Positions 11,433 through 23,567 of a stretch of DNA of 64,000 nt are shown one piece after another. This stretch comes from Cryptomeria japonica. Its lineage: Eukaryota > Streptophyta > Pinopsida > Cupressales > Cupressaceae. A model generated the notes under the pieces. The model searched no databases. It saw nothing but the letters and a program-made list of their open reading frames with translations, and was not told the DNA's origin. The first letter of the stretch is position 1; the number at the start of each line of letters is the position of its first letter. The stretch lies in NCBI RefSeq assembly GCF_030272615.1, contig NC_081414.1:819282396-819346395 (forward strand), given 5' to 3'. Both the position numbers and the translations under genes were made by a program.

Positions 11433-12916
11433 TGTTAGCATTTCACAAAGAGAGAGTGTCGGCATTTCAGTAAGTTTGTTGGTATGAGGATATTGAGAAG
11501 GTTGTTGGAGATTGATGAGATAATTAATAAAGGATGATTACTATCTTAATAATATTATTTTGTCATTGATGTCAAGAAAATGATTTTCCAGTTCAGTATG
11601 ATGTTGCCATATCTTAATAAGCATGTTTTGGTAAGTATAAAGATGTCGGTAAGTGACACAGAAAGAATAAAAATGAAGGGGAGTATTAAGTTATTCAATG
11701 GGAAACTATTACCGAGTTAGACAGTGATGAGATCTTGTTGTTTTGATTGTTTTGATATCCTATATATGAGTATTCAAAGACTGAACAAAAGGGAGAAAAG
11801 ATTTCAAGCTATAGAATTAGTTAAAGATTGATACTGTTCTATGTTAGCTGAGCAAGATGTCAGTTGGTAAACCCTAACGTTATCGCTATTGGTTAAAGAA
11901 GGAAGAATATCTACCAAGTAACAACTGAATAACAACAGAATGCATTGGATGGATAAAAACATTATTAAATGAAAGATGTTGATGAGCTAGAGATGTATGA
12001 ATGATTGGAATATCATACAAGAAATTTGTTGAAAATATACGTCAACAAAAATACAAGAGATATATCTACAACGTAGATTGATCTGTCATAACCTTGCACA
12101 AGTTCCAAGGAAGGTATACAAGTTCCAAGGTGAGATTAAACATTTCAGATCAAAGAATACAGTGAACCTAGTCATGTTTGAAGATCTAGTGGCTATGATT
12201 GATCATGGGAAATGTGATCAAGGAGATTAAGTGGTTAGAAATTGTTCATAAATAAGAAATTATTGATGAATAATGCATGTGGGAAAATAGAAGAACAGTG
12301 ATACCGAGCATAGAAGATTGAATATCTGATTGAAGAACAAATTGAGAAGCCCAGCAAGGAGCAAGATAAGTCTTAAGAAAAGATTATTTTGAGCACATAG
12401 AATCTTCTTTAGCATTTCAGATGTAAATTTGCAGATATATTTTATACTGTTATTTATTTTACAAATGACAGGAAATCTATTAACCGAGTGGACCTAACAG
12501 TCTTATTTGTAAATCCTCTAGCAAGGTAACATTCTGAATGAGTGTTTGAAATCCTTTGACAAGGTCACTTCTAACAAAGTGCAAGACTCTAGCAAGTCTA
12601 GGGGAAATCCCTTAACCGGGTCACATCTAGCAATGTGTTATGTAATCTGTAACAGGATTGGCTTTTAACCAAGCATACTCTAGAAGGGTATATTTCTTAG
12701 TGGGTCTGAAATCCCACAGTGGTTTTTCCCTATTTGGGTTTCCACGTTAAATCTGGTGTTAAATGTGTTATGATGTCTTAAGTGTATCTATTTATGAGTT
12801 TGAATAATTTATAGTCATAGTTGCATATCAGATAATGGCTACCAAGGTTGAATCTAATAAATATATTGCATAGTGAGTTTTTATGATTCACCCCCCCCCC
12901 CCTCATCTTATTAACA
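11433..12916 (+). repeat. 5' LTR of element E
   Basis: It begins TGTTAGCATTTCAC and ends CTTATTAACA. It holds a TATATAT box at 11761-11767. Downstream is a series of degenerate repeats around AATCCCTTAACCGGGT (about 12475-12720) and a run of 14 C at about 12890-12903 just before the end. Confidence 0.95.
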
Positions 12917-12918
12917 AT

Positions 12919-12930
12919 TGGTATCAGAGC
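12919..12930 (+). other. Primer binding site of element E (initiator Met tRNA)
   Basis: TGGTATCAGAGC two bases after the LTR end; this is the well-known complement of the plant initiator methionine tRNA 3' end used by most copia elements. Confidence 0.95.
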
Positions 12931-12977
12931 TTTGGACTCAAAAAAAAGTTTAAAGGTACTTGAGGCAAGATCCAAAG

Positions 12978-15900
12978 ATGTATAAAAGGGATGCACCAAA
13001 GTTGAACAAGTCAAGTTTCTCTACATGGCAGAAAAGGATGAAGTTGCATTTATCAAGAATTGGAGAATATGCAACATATTATCTAGAAAATGATTACATT
13101 GCACCTAGCACCTACCTGATCACAATGGAAGAGATAAAGGCAAAGCAAGAACATATTCAAGCAATGATTGAAATAACATCAACATTAACCGACTCAGAGT
13201 TTAATGATCTAGAAGGTTGCAATGATGCCAAAGTGATGTGGAACAAGCTCATATCTATGTATGGTGGTGATGAACATGTTCAGAGAGCAAAAGTAGACAG
13301 TCTAAGAGGTCAACTTGAATCTATGAGAATGAATGAAGGAGAGAACATAACCCAATATAGTACAAGGTTAAAGGAAACTATCAATCAAATCAAAGGAGCA
13401 GGAGGAACTATTGAAGAAAAGGATGTAACAAGTAAGTTGCTTAGAACACTTCTACCTACCTATGCCATTCAAGTTTCTGCAATCAATGAATTAAGGTCTG
13501 TACCAAACATGCCAGTATCCTTGGATGCTACTATGGGTAAGCTACATGCATTTGACTTAAGTAATTTTGATAACAGTGGGTCTTCAGTAAATAAAGTTGA
13601 ATCTGATGATTACAATGATGGAATGTATAAGTATACTAAAGGAAATCATAGTGGGGTAAGTGAGAGGTTTCGCAAAAATATGGAAGAGGTACACAAACTA
13701 TATGAGGAAATCAGAAAGCAAGAAGAGTTTGAAGCACTATTAGCCAGAAGGTTGCCAAGAGGCAAAGGTAAGTACAAAGGAAAGTTACCTTTAAAATGTT
13801 TTAACTGTGATAGAATAGGACACATGACTTCTAACTGTCCTGACAAAGAATCTAGTGAAAAGAGAGAATACCAAGATGATAGACAGAAAGACAATCAATA
13901 CAGAGGACACCGAGACTTTAGAAGGAGAGATAGAAAGACATGCCTAGTAGCTGATGAGGAATCTAATGATGACAAATCTGATGGGACTGAGATAGAGGAA
14001 GTTGTTTATGTGGCTATCAAAGATGGATCAGAAAGGTATGAGGAAAAAGCCTTAATATCTCACATAAATAAAAATGATTCCTGGATCATAGATAGTGGAT
14101 ACTCACATCACATGACAGGTGATAAACACAAGTTTGTTAAACTATAAGATTATGATGGAGGCTATGTAAGATTTGGTAATGATGTACCATATCCGATGAA
14201 AGGTAAAGGTTCCATAACACTTCTTGACAATGCTAAATGTGATGATGTATACCGAGTTGGAGGTTTGAAATATAATTTGTTGAGTGTAGCACAACTAAAC
14301 AATACAGGATACCGAATAGAATTTCAGAAAGGAAGTGTAAAAGTTCATAACAAACATAGAAAGTTGGCTGCTACCGAGACACAAACAAAAGGTAATACAT
14401 TTCATCTTGACTCAACTCAGAACAATTGTCTATATGCTAAAATAGAAGATACCTAGTTATGGCATAAAAGGTTTTGTCATGTAAATTTTGATAACCTGAT
14501 CAAAATAAGTAAGAAGCACTAAGTAAGAGGTCTACCAAGCTTAGAAAAACCTGTAGATGCAATATGTTGAGGATGCCAAATGGGTAAGATGAAAAAGTCA
14601 AGCTTTACAAGTAAGTCCTACACTACTCAAGAAATTTTAGATCTTGTGCACACAGATCTTTGTGGTCCTATGAAAGTTCAAAGTTATTATGGAGATAAAT
14701 ACTTCATATTATTTGTGGATGATTACTCAAGGATGATATCAGTTATGTTTTTAAAAGATAAATTAGAAGCCTTTCAAATGTTCAAATGGTATAAGGCTAG
14801 AGTTGAAAAAAAAACAAGAAGACAGTTGAAATGTCTAAGATCGGATAGAGGAGGAGAATTCATTTCTGATGAATTTAACCTATTTTGCAATGATCATGGT
14901 ATAAAGAGAAAAGTGTCTACACCGAGAACACCTCAGCAAAATGTGATAGCTAAAAGAAGAAACAGATCAATTGTAGATTGTGCCAAAACCCTGATGATAG
15001 AAAAGAGGGTACCACAAACATTTTGGAGAGAAGCTATCAGCACTACAGTTTACACTCTAAACTGAGTACAACTGAAAAAAGGAACTTTGAAGACACAGTA
15101 TGAAATCTGGTATGACAAGAAACCTAATGTAAGTTATTTTAAAATATTTGGAAGTAGATGTTATGTTCACAAAGATGACATAAATGGAAATTTTGATCAG
15201 AAAAGTGAGGAAGGAACATTTCTTGGCTATTCTTCTAAAAGTAAAGCATTTAAATGTCTGATCAAATCATCTAACAAAATAGTGGAAAGTGCAAATGTGA
15301 AAATTGATGAATCTGCAAAAAGAAATGATGAAGGAAATTCCAAAGAACCATAAGATTATGAAGAGTGTGTATATGTTCAACCGAGAAGTCCTACCGAGAA
15401 AGTTGATGAAGAAAATGAAGAAAATACTCAGTTACCGAGTGATGAAGAAGATCAAACAGAGCCTACCAAACCTATATTAGCCAAGTATGTCAGAAGAAAT
15501 CATGCATCAAGTCAAATTATAGGAGATAAGGATGATCCAGTAATGACAAGGAACAAACTAAGACAAAACATATGTCTGATATCTGAATTTGAACCGAGGA
15601 TAGTAAAAGAGGCATTTAGTAATGAAGATTGGATAAATGCTATGACAGAAGAGATTGAACAAATCAAGAAGAATGAAACATGGACACTGGTCCCAAGACC
15701 AAAAGAGAAAAATGTAATTGGTACAAAGTGGATTTTTAGAAACAAGCTAAATGAAAAAGGAGAGGTCATTCGGAATAAAGCAAGACTAGTTTGCAAAGGT
15801 TATGCTCAAGAAGAGGGAATAGATTATGGTGAGACTTTTGAACCTGTAGCAAGACTTGAAGGAGTGAGAACATTGTTAGCATATGCTCCTTACAAAAATT

Positions 15901-17129
15901 TCAAGGTATATCAAATGGATGTTAAGTCTACATTTTTGAATGGTATACTAGAAGAAGAAGTTTATATTGAACAACCTGAAGGATTTATTGAAGACAAGAA
16001 TAAAGATTAGGTATGTAAGCTAAACAAAGCATTATGTGGTTTAAAGCAAGCACCTAGAGCATGGTATGAAAGACTGCACTCGTACTTAATCAAGATTGGT
16101 TTTATAAGGACTAGTGAAAACAACAACATGTATATGAAGAATGATGAGGATAATGGAACACTGCTTTCAACCATATTTGTTGATGATATTATCTTTTGTG
16201 GAAATGATTCTTTATGCAATAACTTTGGAAATGAAATGTGCAAAGAATTTGAGATGTCCTTAATCAGTGAAATAAAGTATTTTATAGGTCTACAGATACT
16301 GCAATTGAAAAATGAGATTTTCATTACTCAATCCAAATATATAAAGGAAATCTTGAAAAAATTTGGAATGGAGGATTCTAAACTTGTAAGTACTCCTATG
16401 ACTACCAAGTGTAAACTATCAAAGAATGATGAATCAACATCTGTTGATGAGACACTTTACTAATCTATGATTGGAAAGTTGCAATATGTGGTTCACAGTA
16501 GGTCGGATATAGCACATGCAGTAGGTATAGTTGCAAGATTTTTTGCTGATCCCAAAGAAACCCATATGACAGCAATCAAGAGGATTTTCAAATACTTGAG
16601 AGGCACTGAAAATTATGGCTTAGTATATCAAAAAGGGAATGTTTTTGACTTAAAAGTTTATACTGATGCTGATTGGGCAGGAAACATTGATGATAGGAAA
16701 AGCACAAGCGGTGGAGCTTTCTTTTTGGGAAACAGACTAGTAAGTTGGCTTAGCAAGAAACAAGGATGCATTTCACAGTCAACAGCTGAAGCTGAATATG
16801 TCACTGCAGCATTGAATTGTACCAATATAGCATGGATCAAGCAACTATTGGAAGGTATGAATGAGAAAGTTACCGAGCCAGTAACTATATTCTGTGATAA
16901 TACTAGTGCCATTAACATTTCAAAGAATCCAGTAATGCATTCTAAGACAAAGCATATCTCTATAAAATGTCATTATCTCAGAGAAGAAGTTCAAGAGAAG
17001 AAAGTTGTGCTGGAATAGATTAGCTCAAAGGAACAAATAGTAGACATCTTCACAAAACCACTGCCAAGGGACACTTTTGAGTATCTCTGAAGTAAGTTAG
17101 GGGTCCTACCCCTATCTAGTACTCACTAA
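12978..17129 (+). pseudogene. gag-pol: gag-pol polyprotein of element E (Ty1/copia), single phase with ten stops
   Basis: From ATG at 12978 to TAA at 17127 the whole polyprotein stays in one phase with no frameshift. Internal stops are at 14145, 14454, 14520, 14568, 15063, 15351, 16008, 16461, 17016 and 17088. Gag capsid covers 12980-13650, with the zinc knuckle CFNCDRIGHMTSNC at 13797-13838. The protease shows IIDSGYSHHM near 14088. Integrase shows HTD near 14652 and SDRGGEF near 14841, but the catalytic Glu of the third motif is Lys at 14952-14954. RT shows FVDDIIF near 16168 and RNase H shows TDADWAG near 16662. The protein would assemble, process, reverse-transcribe and integrate the element; this copy cannot. 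The start was chosen as the first ATG after the primer site in phase. Confidence 0.95.
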
Positions 17130-17510
17130 CAGAATTCGGTGAAAGCATCAATTCTATGACTCTACAGGACACCTATTTATGAATTGATGTTGCTTTACAC
17201 ACTTTAGGAGGTTGCCTAAAGTTGTGCAAGAATTAGTGATTGGAGACAAGCTGCCCTGACCAAAAATGTGATGGTACATTTGTCTATGTTTTCACTACAT
17301 GAAAATTACTTCACAGCAGAAGGAATCATGAATTAGTTTTTCTTTTTGGCATTGTTGTCAAAGGGGGAGAAGACTAATTAGTAAAGTTAGATAGGAGAAG
17401 ACAAATGACTGGGGGAGAGTTCAAGAAGATTAACAACAATCTGAATCTGAATCTATTTAAATCAAATCAAGTTGGTATTACCATTAAAAGTTGGTTTTGC
17501 CATCAATGCC

Positions 17511-17522
17511 AAAGGGGGAGAT
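17511..17522 (+). other. Polypurine tract of element E
   Basis: AAAGGGGGAGATT immediately before the 3' LTR; the plus-strand priming site. Element C has the same sequence in the same place. Confidence 0.9.
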
Positions 17523-19041
17523 TGTTAGCATTTCACAAAGAGAGAGTGTCAACATTTCAGTAAGTTTGTTGGTATGAGGATATTGAGAATGTTGTTGGAG
17601 ATTGATGAGATAGTTAATAAAGGATGATTACTATCTTAATAATATTATTTTGTCATTGATGTCAAGAAATTGATTTTCCGATTCAGTATGATGTTGCCAT
17701 ATCTTAATAAGCATGTTTTGATAAGTATAAAGATGTCGGTAAGTGACACAGAAAGAATGAAAATGAAGGGGAGTATTAATTTATTTAATGGGCAACTATT
17801 ATTGAGTTAGACAGTGATGAGATCTTGTTGTTTTGATTGTTTTGATATCCTATATATGAGTATTCAAAGACTGAACAAAAGGGAGAAAAGATTTCAAGCT
17901 ATAGAATTAGTTAAAGATTGATACTGTTCTATGTTAACCAAGCAAGATGTCAGTCAGTAAACCCTAACGTTATCGCTATTGGTTAAAGAAGGAAGAATAT
18001 CTATCGAGTAAAGATTCAGTATTTACTGAGTAACAACCGAATAACAACAGAATGCATTGGATGGATAAAAACATTATTAAATGAAAGATGTTGATGAGCT
18101 AGAGATGTATGGATGATTGGTATATCATACAAGAAGTTTGTTGAAAATCTACGACAACGAAAAATACAAGAGATAGATCTATAGTGCAGATTGAGCGGTC
18201 ATAACCTTGCAAAAGTTCCAAGGAAGGTATACAAGTTCCAAGGCGAGATAAAATGTTTCAGATCGAAGAATACAATGAACCTAGTCACGTTTGAAGATCT
18301 GATGGCTATGATTGATCATGGGAAATGTGATCAAGGAGATTAAGCGGTTAGAAATTGTTCATCAATAAGAAATTGTTGATGAACAATGCATGCAGGCAAA
18401 TAGAAGAAAAATGATACTACAGCAGTGATCATCGAGCATAGAAGATTGAGTATCTGATTGAAGAATAGATTGAGAAGCCCAGCAAGGAGCAATATAAGTC
18501 TTAAGACAAGATTATTTTGAGCACATAGAATCTACTTTAGCATTTCAGATGTAAAGTTGCGGATATATTTTATACTGTTATTTATTTTACAAGTGACAGG
18601 AAATCTCTTAACCGAGTGGACCTAATAGTCTTATTTGTAAATCCTCTAGCAAGGTAACATTCTGAATGAGTGTTTGAAATCCTTTGACAAGGTCACTTCT
18701 AACAAAGTGCAAGACTCTAGCAAGTCTAAGGGAAATCCCTTGACCGGGTCACATCTAGGAATGTGTTATGTAATCTGTAACAAGATTGTCTTTTAACTGA
18801 GCATACCCTAGAAGGGTATATTTCTTAGTGGGTCTGAAATCCCACAGTGGTTTTTCCCTATTTGGGTTTCCATGTTAAATCTGGTGTTAAATGTGTTATG
18901 ATGTATTAAGTGTATCTATTTATGAGTTTGAATGATTTAGAGTCATAGTTGCATATCAAATAATGGCTACCGAGGTTGAATCTAATAAATATACTACATA
19001 GTGAGTTTTTATGATTCACCCCCCCTCTCATCTTATTAACA
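17523..19041 (+). repeat. 3' LTR of element E
   Basis: It aligns with 11433-12916. It has an additional segment around 18000-18030 relative to the 5' copy and a shorter C run near 19020. TATATAT at 17851-17857. Confidence 0.95.
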
Positions 19042-19046
19042 GACGG

Positions 19047-19547
19047 GACTGGCATCTCTAGTTAAATCCCACTCTTTGGGCCTACAGAATAGGAGTACGC
19101 ACACCTATAGGAGCAACACCATATTCCTTAGTCTATGGGACAGAAGCAATACTCCCCATTGAAATAGAAATACTGTCTCTAAGAGTCTCCTTACAGAACA
19201 TCATATCAGAGGAAGACTACAGGGTAGCAAGGTTACAAGAACTCAAAACCCTTGATGAAAAAAGACAAACAACATTTAACCATCTACAAGGATATCAAAA
19301 TAGACTGAGACAAAGTTATAATAAATGGGTCTACCCATGAACTTTTCGAGTGGGAGATCTAGTACTTAAAGAGAATCAAAGGAACCTAGCAGAATGAGAA
19401 AGGCCAGGGAAATTTGAACCTAACTGGCTAGGTCCTTTCATTATAACAAGGGTCATAGGCAATGGAGCCTATAATTTGGCTACCATGGAGGGAGATCCAA
19501 TCTTTGACCCTATGAACATCATGCACCTTAAGAGATATTATACCTAA
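19047..19547 (+). pseudogene. Integrase of element A, C-terminal part
   Basis: This continues the integrase frame after element E: DWHL, GATPYSLVYGTEAILPIE, KWVYP, and the GPY/F-like module WLGPFIITRV ending with HLKRYYT and TAA at 19545. Stops lie at about 19056, 19338 and 19396. No chromodomain follows, consistent with the Tat branch. The GPY/F module is thought to help integrase multimerise or choose targets in Ty3/gypsy elements. Confidence 0.9.
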
Positions 19548-20345
19548 GGGTTGTTTAGTTTAGGTTTTATTTTCTGCATTGCACATCATATCATTTAAAA
19601 CACAACATTACATGTAGTTTCTTTTTTAGATGCATCACATTCTTAAACTTTCCACATTTTCACATAGAAGCATCAATAAAACAAGGCAATTGTTCAAGTT
19701 TATCATCTATTTGCATCTAAGGAAAACAAGGGTCATCTCCTTTCTTAGATATTCAGACATGAAGTCTTTGATGTTATAAGGTCATTCATTTTCAACATTA
19801 CCCTATGACAACGCTTTACTTATGGTTGGGTAGTAATTTCACTATTTGAGACTTGTTAACCCACAATCTATCAATTGCTATATCTCACACATTAAGAAGA
19901 TCTCTAATTCATTCTAGACACCTAGTTGATCATATGACTAGTGAAAAATCTAAAGTTCTACTTTAGCGCCATTGTAATTGTCACACCTAAGTAGGTTTCA
20001 TTACCTACAAGTCAAGGCAAGAAAAGAAAAGAAAAAAAAATATATCATTATAGATTCATATGCAGTCACATGCATTTGTTATAGAGTTCATTTGCATTTC
20101 ATCATTATAGAGTTCATTTACATTCATTATAGAGTCATTTGCATTCATTTACATCATTACTACATACATGTACTACCATTGCATTTAGAATCATATAGAA
20201 TTAAAATAGATATGCATCATAAAACTCATAACATCATATAAAACATACATAGATCATTACCAAAACCCGCATGCCATATATATATAACTCAAAAATGATA
20301 ATGTGTGTGAATACAAAAAAGAGCCCAAAAGCTCAGATAACATGA
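19548..20345 (+). other. 3' untranslated region of element A after integrase
   Basis: No supported gene on either strand. 20050-20165 contains short direct repeats around TTATAGAGTTCATTTGCATT. Confidence 0.55.
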
Positions 20346-21783
20346 TCAACCAACACTGCCTTTGTCAGCAGGTGGATCCTGTCCACTAGATCCTGCCCTA
20401 GGATGTCAAGGTGGTCCCATAACACCACCACTGCTAGTCTGTCATGAAGTAGATCTACTCGATCTCCTCCCCATATATGCACTAAAGCTAGGCTCTCTCT
20501 GACCCTCAGGGACGGCTCTCTCATATGCCTACCGATAATAAATAGACTCCTGCACAGCAGCGAAATACCTATCTGTCTAGTCGTGCGCATTTGTACCTAC
20601 TCTAAAAATTTGATCGAAGGCATCCATAGTAATCTGACATCTCTGCATTGTCTCATCTCTCTCCCTCTGGAGACAATCTCGCTCGATATCTCATCTGGCG
20701 ACCTCGTCCTCCAAACTCTGAACTTGCACTCTGAGAGTCTCCAGCTCATCATCAACCTATCCTCTCCCATCCTTAGCACCAGGCACATCCTCCAACTCTA
20801 GCATATCCTCATCATCATCTCCATCCTCGATGATCGATGAATCACAATCATATCATGGAGCACTTTGCCCCATCCAACTAGAAACCCATGACCTCATCTG
20901 CCAGTTATCAGTAAACCACCAACAACAATGTATAATACAATAGTCAGGTCATCATAGTTTAATTGGGCCCAAGGGATGTCATAACGGCCACTGATCTGCA
21001 AATCCTGAATCTCACACTCGAAAAGTGCACATAGTCCATCAATGCCATCATCATGGTCATATATAACTCTTTGACCATAAATGGGAATATGCAATATATG
21101 CCATACATCCTCTAGCGTAATGGATGCCTCACCAGTCGAAAGATGAAAAGAATAGGTCTTGGAATGCCACTGCTCTATCAAAGTTGTGATCATGGCCCTG
21201 TTGGTCGTAACCTCTGGCAAATATAAAACATGGTATAGACCAAGCTGTCAAATATGCTCAATCTCCTCATCTGGTAAGTCAGCTCGAACATCAAGTCCAC
21301 TAGGTCTGCTCTGCTGGCAGTATAACACTCCAATGTTCTCATGCAATGAGAAAATGATCAAAATATCAGATATCGGATCCCAAAAAACTTTTAAAAATTT
21401 CAAACGCATGACAAAACATTACATATACAATGAATGCATGATAGTTATGACTTATGCGGTACAAATAAGACTCATGTGTAACGATTAACACTTATGCGTA
21501 ATGATATACATGAATGCGGCATGATAACACTAATGCATAACACTTAGGGTGCATGCATAGCATTTATAGCATTTGCAGTACGCTTAAAACAAATATGTGA
21601 AATTCGACAAGCGATTGCGTAACAGATAGCAAAAATTGATCATGGAAATTTTTTGAAAAACAAACATAAAACAGGCATATATCAGGAAAAAAATTGGAAA
21701 AATACCATGCTGCCAGTCCCAGGAGGTCTCTGATATGAACGTACTCGATCAGACAGATGCAATCGAGCTCTATAACCAGCCAT
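20346..21783 (-). pseudogene. Antisense gene of element A: plant-mobile-domain-like protein with probable intron
   Basis: On the - strand an ATG at 21783 opens 26 codons ending at 21706. A GT at 21705 and an AG at 21338 delimit a 368-bp probable intron that keeps phase. Exon 2 shows LYLPEVTTNRAMITTLIEQW, FHLSTGEASITLEDVWHIL and IPIYGQRV, matching the plant mobile domain pattern (a transposon-derived domain also found in plant proteins such as MAIN). An acidic stretch (EDGDDDED) and a probable coiled coil (VQSLEDEVAR, RDETMQRCQ) follow, to TGA at 20346. Stops near 21260, 20755, 20695, 20579 and beyond, and a one-base shift near 20905, break it. Antisense extra frames with this domain are known from Tat-type elements. 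Its function is unknown; silencing interference or host-protein mimicry have no evidence here. Confidence 0.72.
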
Positions 21784-22144
21784 GATGATCAAATACCCAG
21801 AAAAACACACAAATTGCAGAGAAAACCAAGGAATTACCAAAGTGCAAATGAGCAAATGAAAACCTAAAAATCTCTATTTATAGCTCAAAATTAGGGTTTT
21901 TTGACACCTTGATGCCTGTGGTCCCCGCCAGGTTCAAACACCTCGTAGCCTACTCAAATGATCTCGAAATCACATGAAATTCCACACGCTTGCTCATTAC
22001 ATTGATATCGAAAACATGGTCTCAATTTTGGAATTTTCCGACCACCTTTTCCGAGGGGGCATATTTACACTATACAGCAGTACCAAGGCATACTGGGGCA
22101 AAAAATTTTGTTTTCTTTGAAACAATGTCGTTCCGACTTTGTCT
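21784..22144 (+). other. Region between antisense gene and polypurine tract of A
   Basis: This would hold the promoter of the antisense gene if one exists. The last 120 bp (about 22035-22158) are conserved beside B's 3' LTR at 30066-30180 on the other strand. There the two families diverge. Confidence 0.5.
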
Positions 22145-22158
22145 CAAAGAGGGGCAAA
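22145..22158 (+). other. Polypurine tract of element A
   Basis: CAAAGAGGGGCAAA directly before TGTAGACACC of the 3' LTR. B has CAAAGAGGGGAAAA in the equivalent place. Confidence 0.85.
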
Positions 22159-23382
22159 TGTAGACACCTAAAAATGTCTCATTGATCATGTACTAATTAT
22201 TCCTCTAATTGATTAAATAATCTTTATTATTTAATTAATTTATTTCTTCTAATTTCATATTTCCTCATCATCTTACTAATTATTCTATTTTCCTATTTCT
22301 TTAATCATTTTAATCATTTCTTAAATATTAATTAAATATTTATTATTTTAATTAATTATGATTAATTCCCCAATTTAAATAATCTTTATTATTTAAACAA
22401 ATTACTAATTATTCAATTTCTATCTCTAATCATCATTCAATCATTCAACCCTCTTCTAAATATTAATTAAATATTTATTATTTAAATAATTGTGATTTAA
22501 TCCTTTAAATTAAATAATCTTTATTATTTAATTAAATTCCATTTCTAAATAATTAAATAGTTTCTTTAAATTATTTAATTAGCTAATTAATTCTTCAATT
22601 CCAAATCCCCAAATTCTAATTTCGTTCAATTTCATATTCTTCTAATTTCTTCCAAATTCAAATACATGTGCATGATTTCAAAAACCAAATTGAAAATCAA
22701 AGTCAAGTTCTAAATATATTCAAATACTAAATTTCAATATTTGAATTAAAATCTCATGCAAAGATTAAATTAAAAATCTAAATTTAAATGCAAGCACATG
22801 CTAAATTAATTAATTAAATCATTTATCTCTTCAACTTCTATTTCTATCTTTCAGTTAGCTTTTTCTAAATTAAGCTCTCTGTGTCATCTTCTTTATTTCC
22901 ACCAATCATTCTTTTTCTTCCTTCAGTCAGCTTTTTCTCAATCAGTTGACTCAATTAATCTATTCAATCTATTGAGTTTCACTACTACAATCAGCAGTTC
23001 AACTATCAATTTTTATTTGAGCTCACCTGAGTTCCACTTCTTGATCAATTTGTTCCACCTTTCAATCAATCTCGTCCAAAAACCTATAAATTGAGCATCC
23101 AATCTCCATTTTCAACAATCACGAACTTCGAATCTTTGTGTCACTTGCAGGTTACCAGCGCAATATCTGAGAGCCATCATACCATGAAGAGGAGAAGAGC
23201 AATGGAAGTTCTATGCAATCACGGAATAGGGAGTTTTTATTAATTTGATTTATAATTCCTATTTCTTAATTGTGTTATTCCATTGTATTGTTTGTTAAAT
23301 TCTGATTAGGATAGGGATTTGTGATTTCCCTTGTTTTTAATTGATTACTTTGTTAATAGAAGATGAATTTTACATGCGCACA
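22159..23382 (+). repeat. 3' LTR of element A
   Basis: 1224 bp from TGTAGACACC to CATGCGCACA. TATAAA at 23085-23090. High identity with the 5' LTR by eye, with small indels in the AT-rich part. Confidence 0.95.
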
Positions 23383-23567
23383 ATGATCATTAACCTTGAT
23401 ATAAACACAATGATCCTCCTCAATTTTCATATAACCTAACTTCAATACAGAAGAATTAAACTTTTGGTTCCATGTCCTCAGTGACTATTTTAAACCATAC
23501 AATTATTTTTTTAACTCAAGCAAACCAATTGTTATTTCCCTTTCACAACAGCTATCACATACAAATA
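23383..23567 (-). pseudogene. Ty1/copia RT relic, downstream fragment
   Basis: Read on the - strand this gives a copia RT segment: LYGLK, then SLRTWNQKFNSS and LGYMKIEEDHCVYIKV, with stops and one frameshift. It is the continuation of the relic at 24503-24990 after removal of the solo LTR. It is cut at 23383 by element A, so A inserted into the relic. It is old: many substitutions and no LTRs of its own visible. Confidence 0.8.

Larger units (their letters stand above)
11433..19041 (+). mobile_element. Element E: Ty1/copia LTR retrotransposon nested in A
   Basis: A complete element of 7609 bp: LTRs at 11433-12916 and 17523-19041, a perfect 5-bp target duplication GACGG (11428-11432 and 19042-19046), an initiator-Met primer site, gag-pol in one phase and a polypurine tract. 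Removing it rejoins A's integrase frame exactly. LTR copies differ by roughly 4 percent over the stretch I compared by eye. Gene order gag-protease-integrase-RT-RNase H defines Ty1/copia. Confidence 0.97.
1..23382 (+). mobile_element. Element A: Ty3/gypsy LTR retrotransposon, Tat-type, with nested copia insertion
   Basis: Two homologous LTRs (1-1140, truncated by the window start, and 22159-23382) flank a primer binding site, a long leader, gag-protease, RT, RNase H, a second RNase H, integrase and a polypurine tract. The second RNase H after the first, the very long leader and an antisense frame between integrase and the 3' LTR are known hallmarks of the Tat/Ogre branch of plant Ty3/gypsy elements. 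Excluding nested element E, the internal part is about 13.4 kb. The coding frames carry many stops, so the copy is dead. The base after the 3' LTR is inside a copia RT relic; the expected duplication partner of ATGAT (23383-23387) lies left of the window. Confidence 0.93.
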
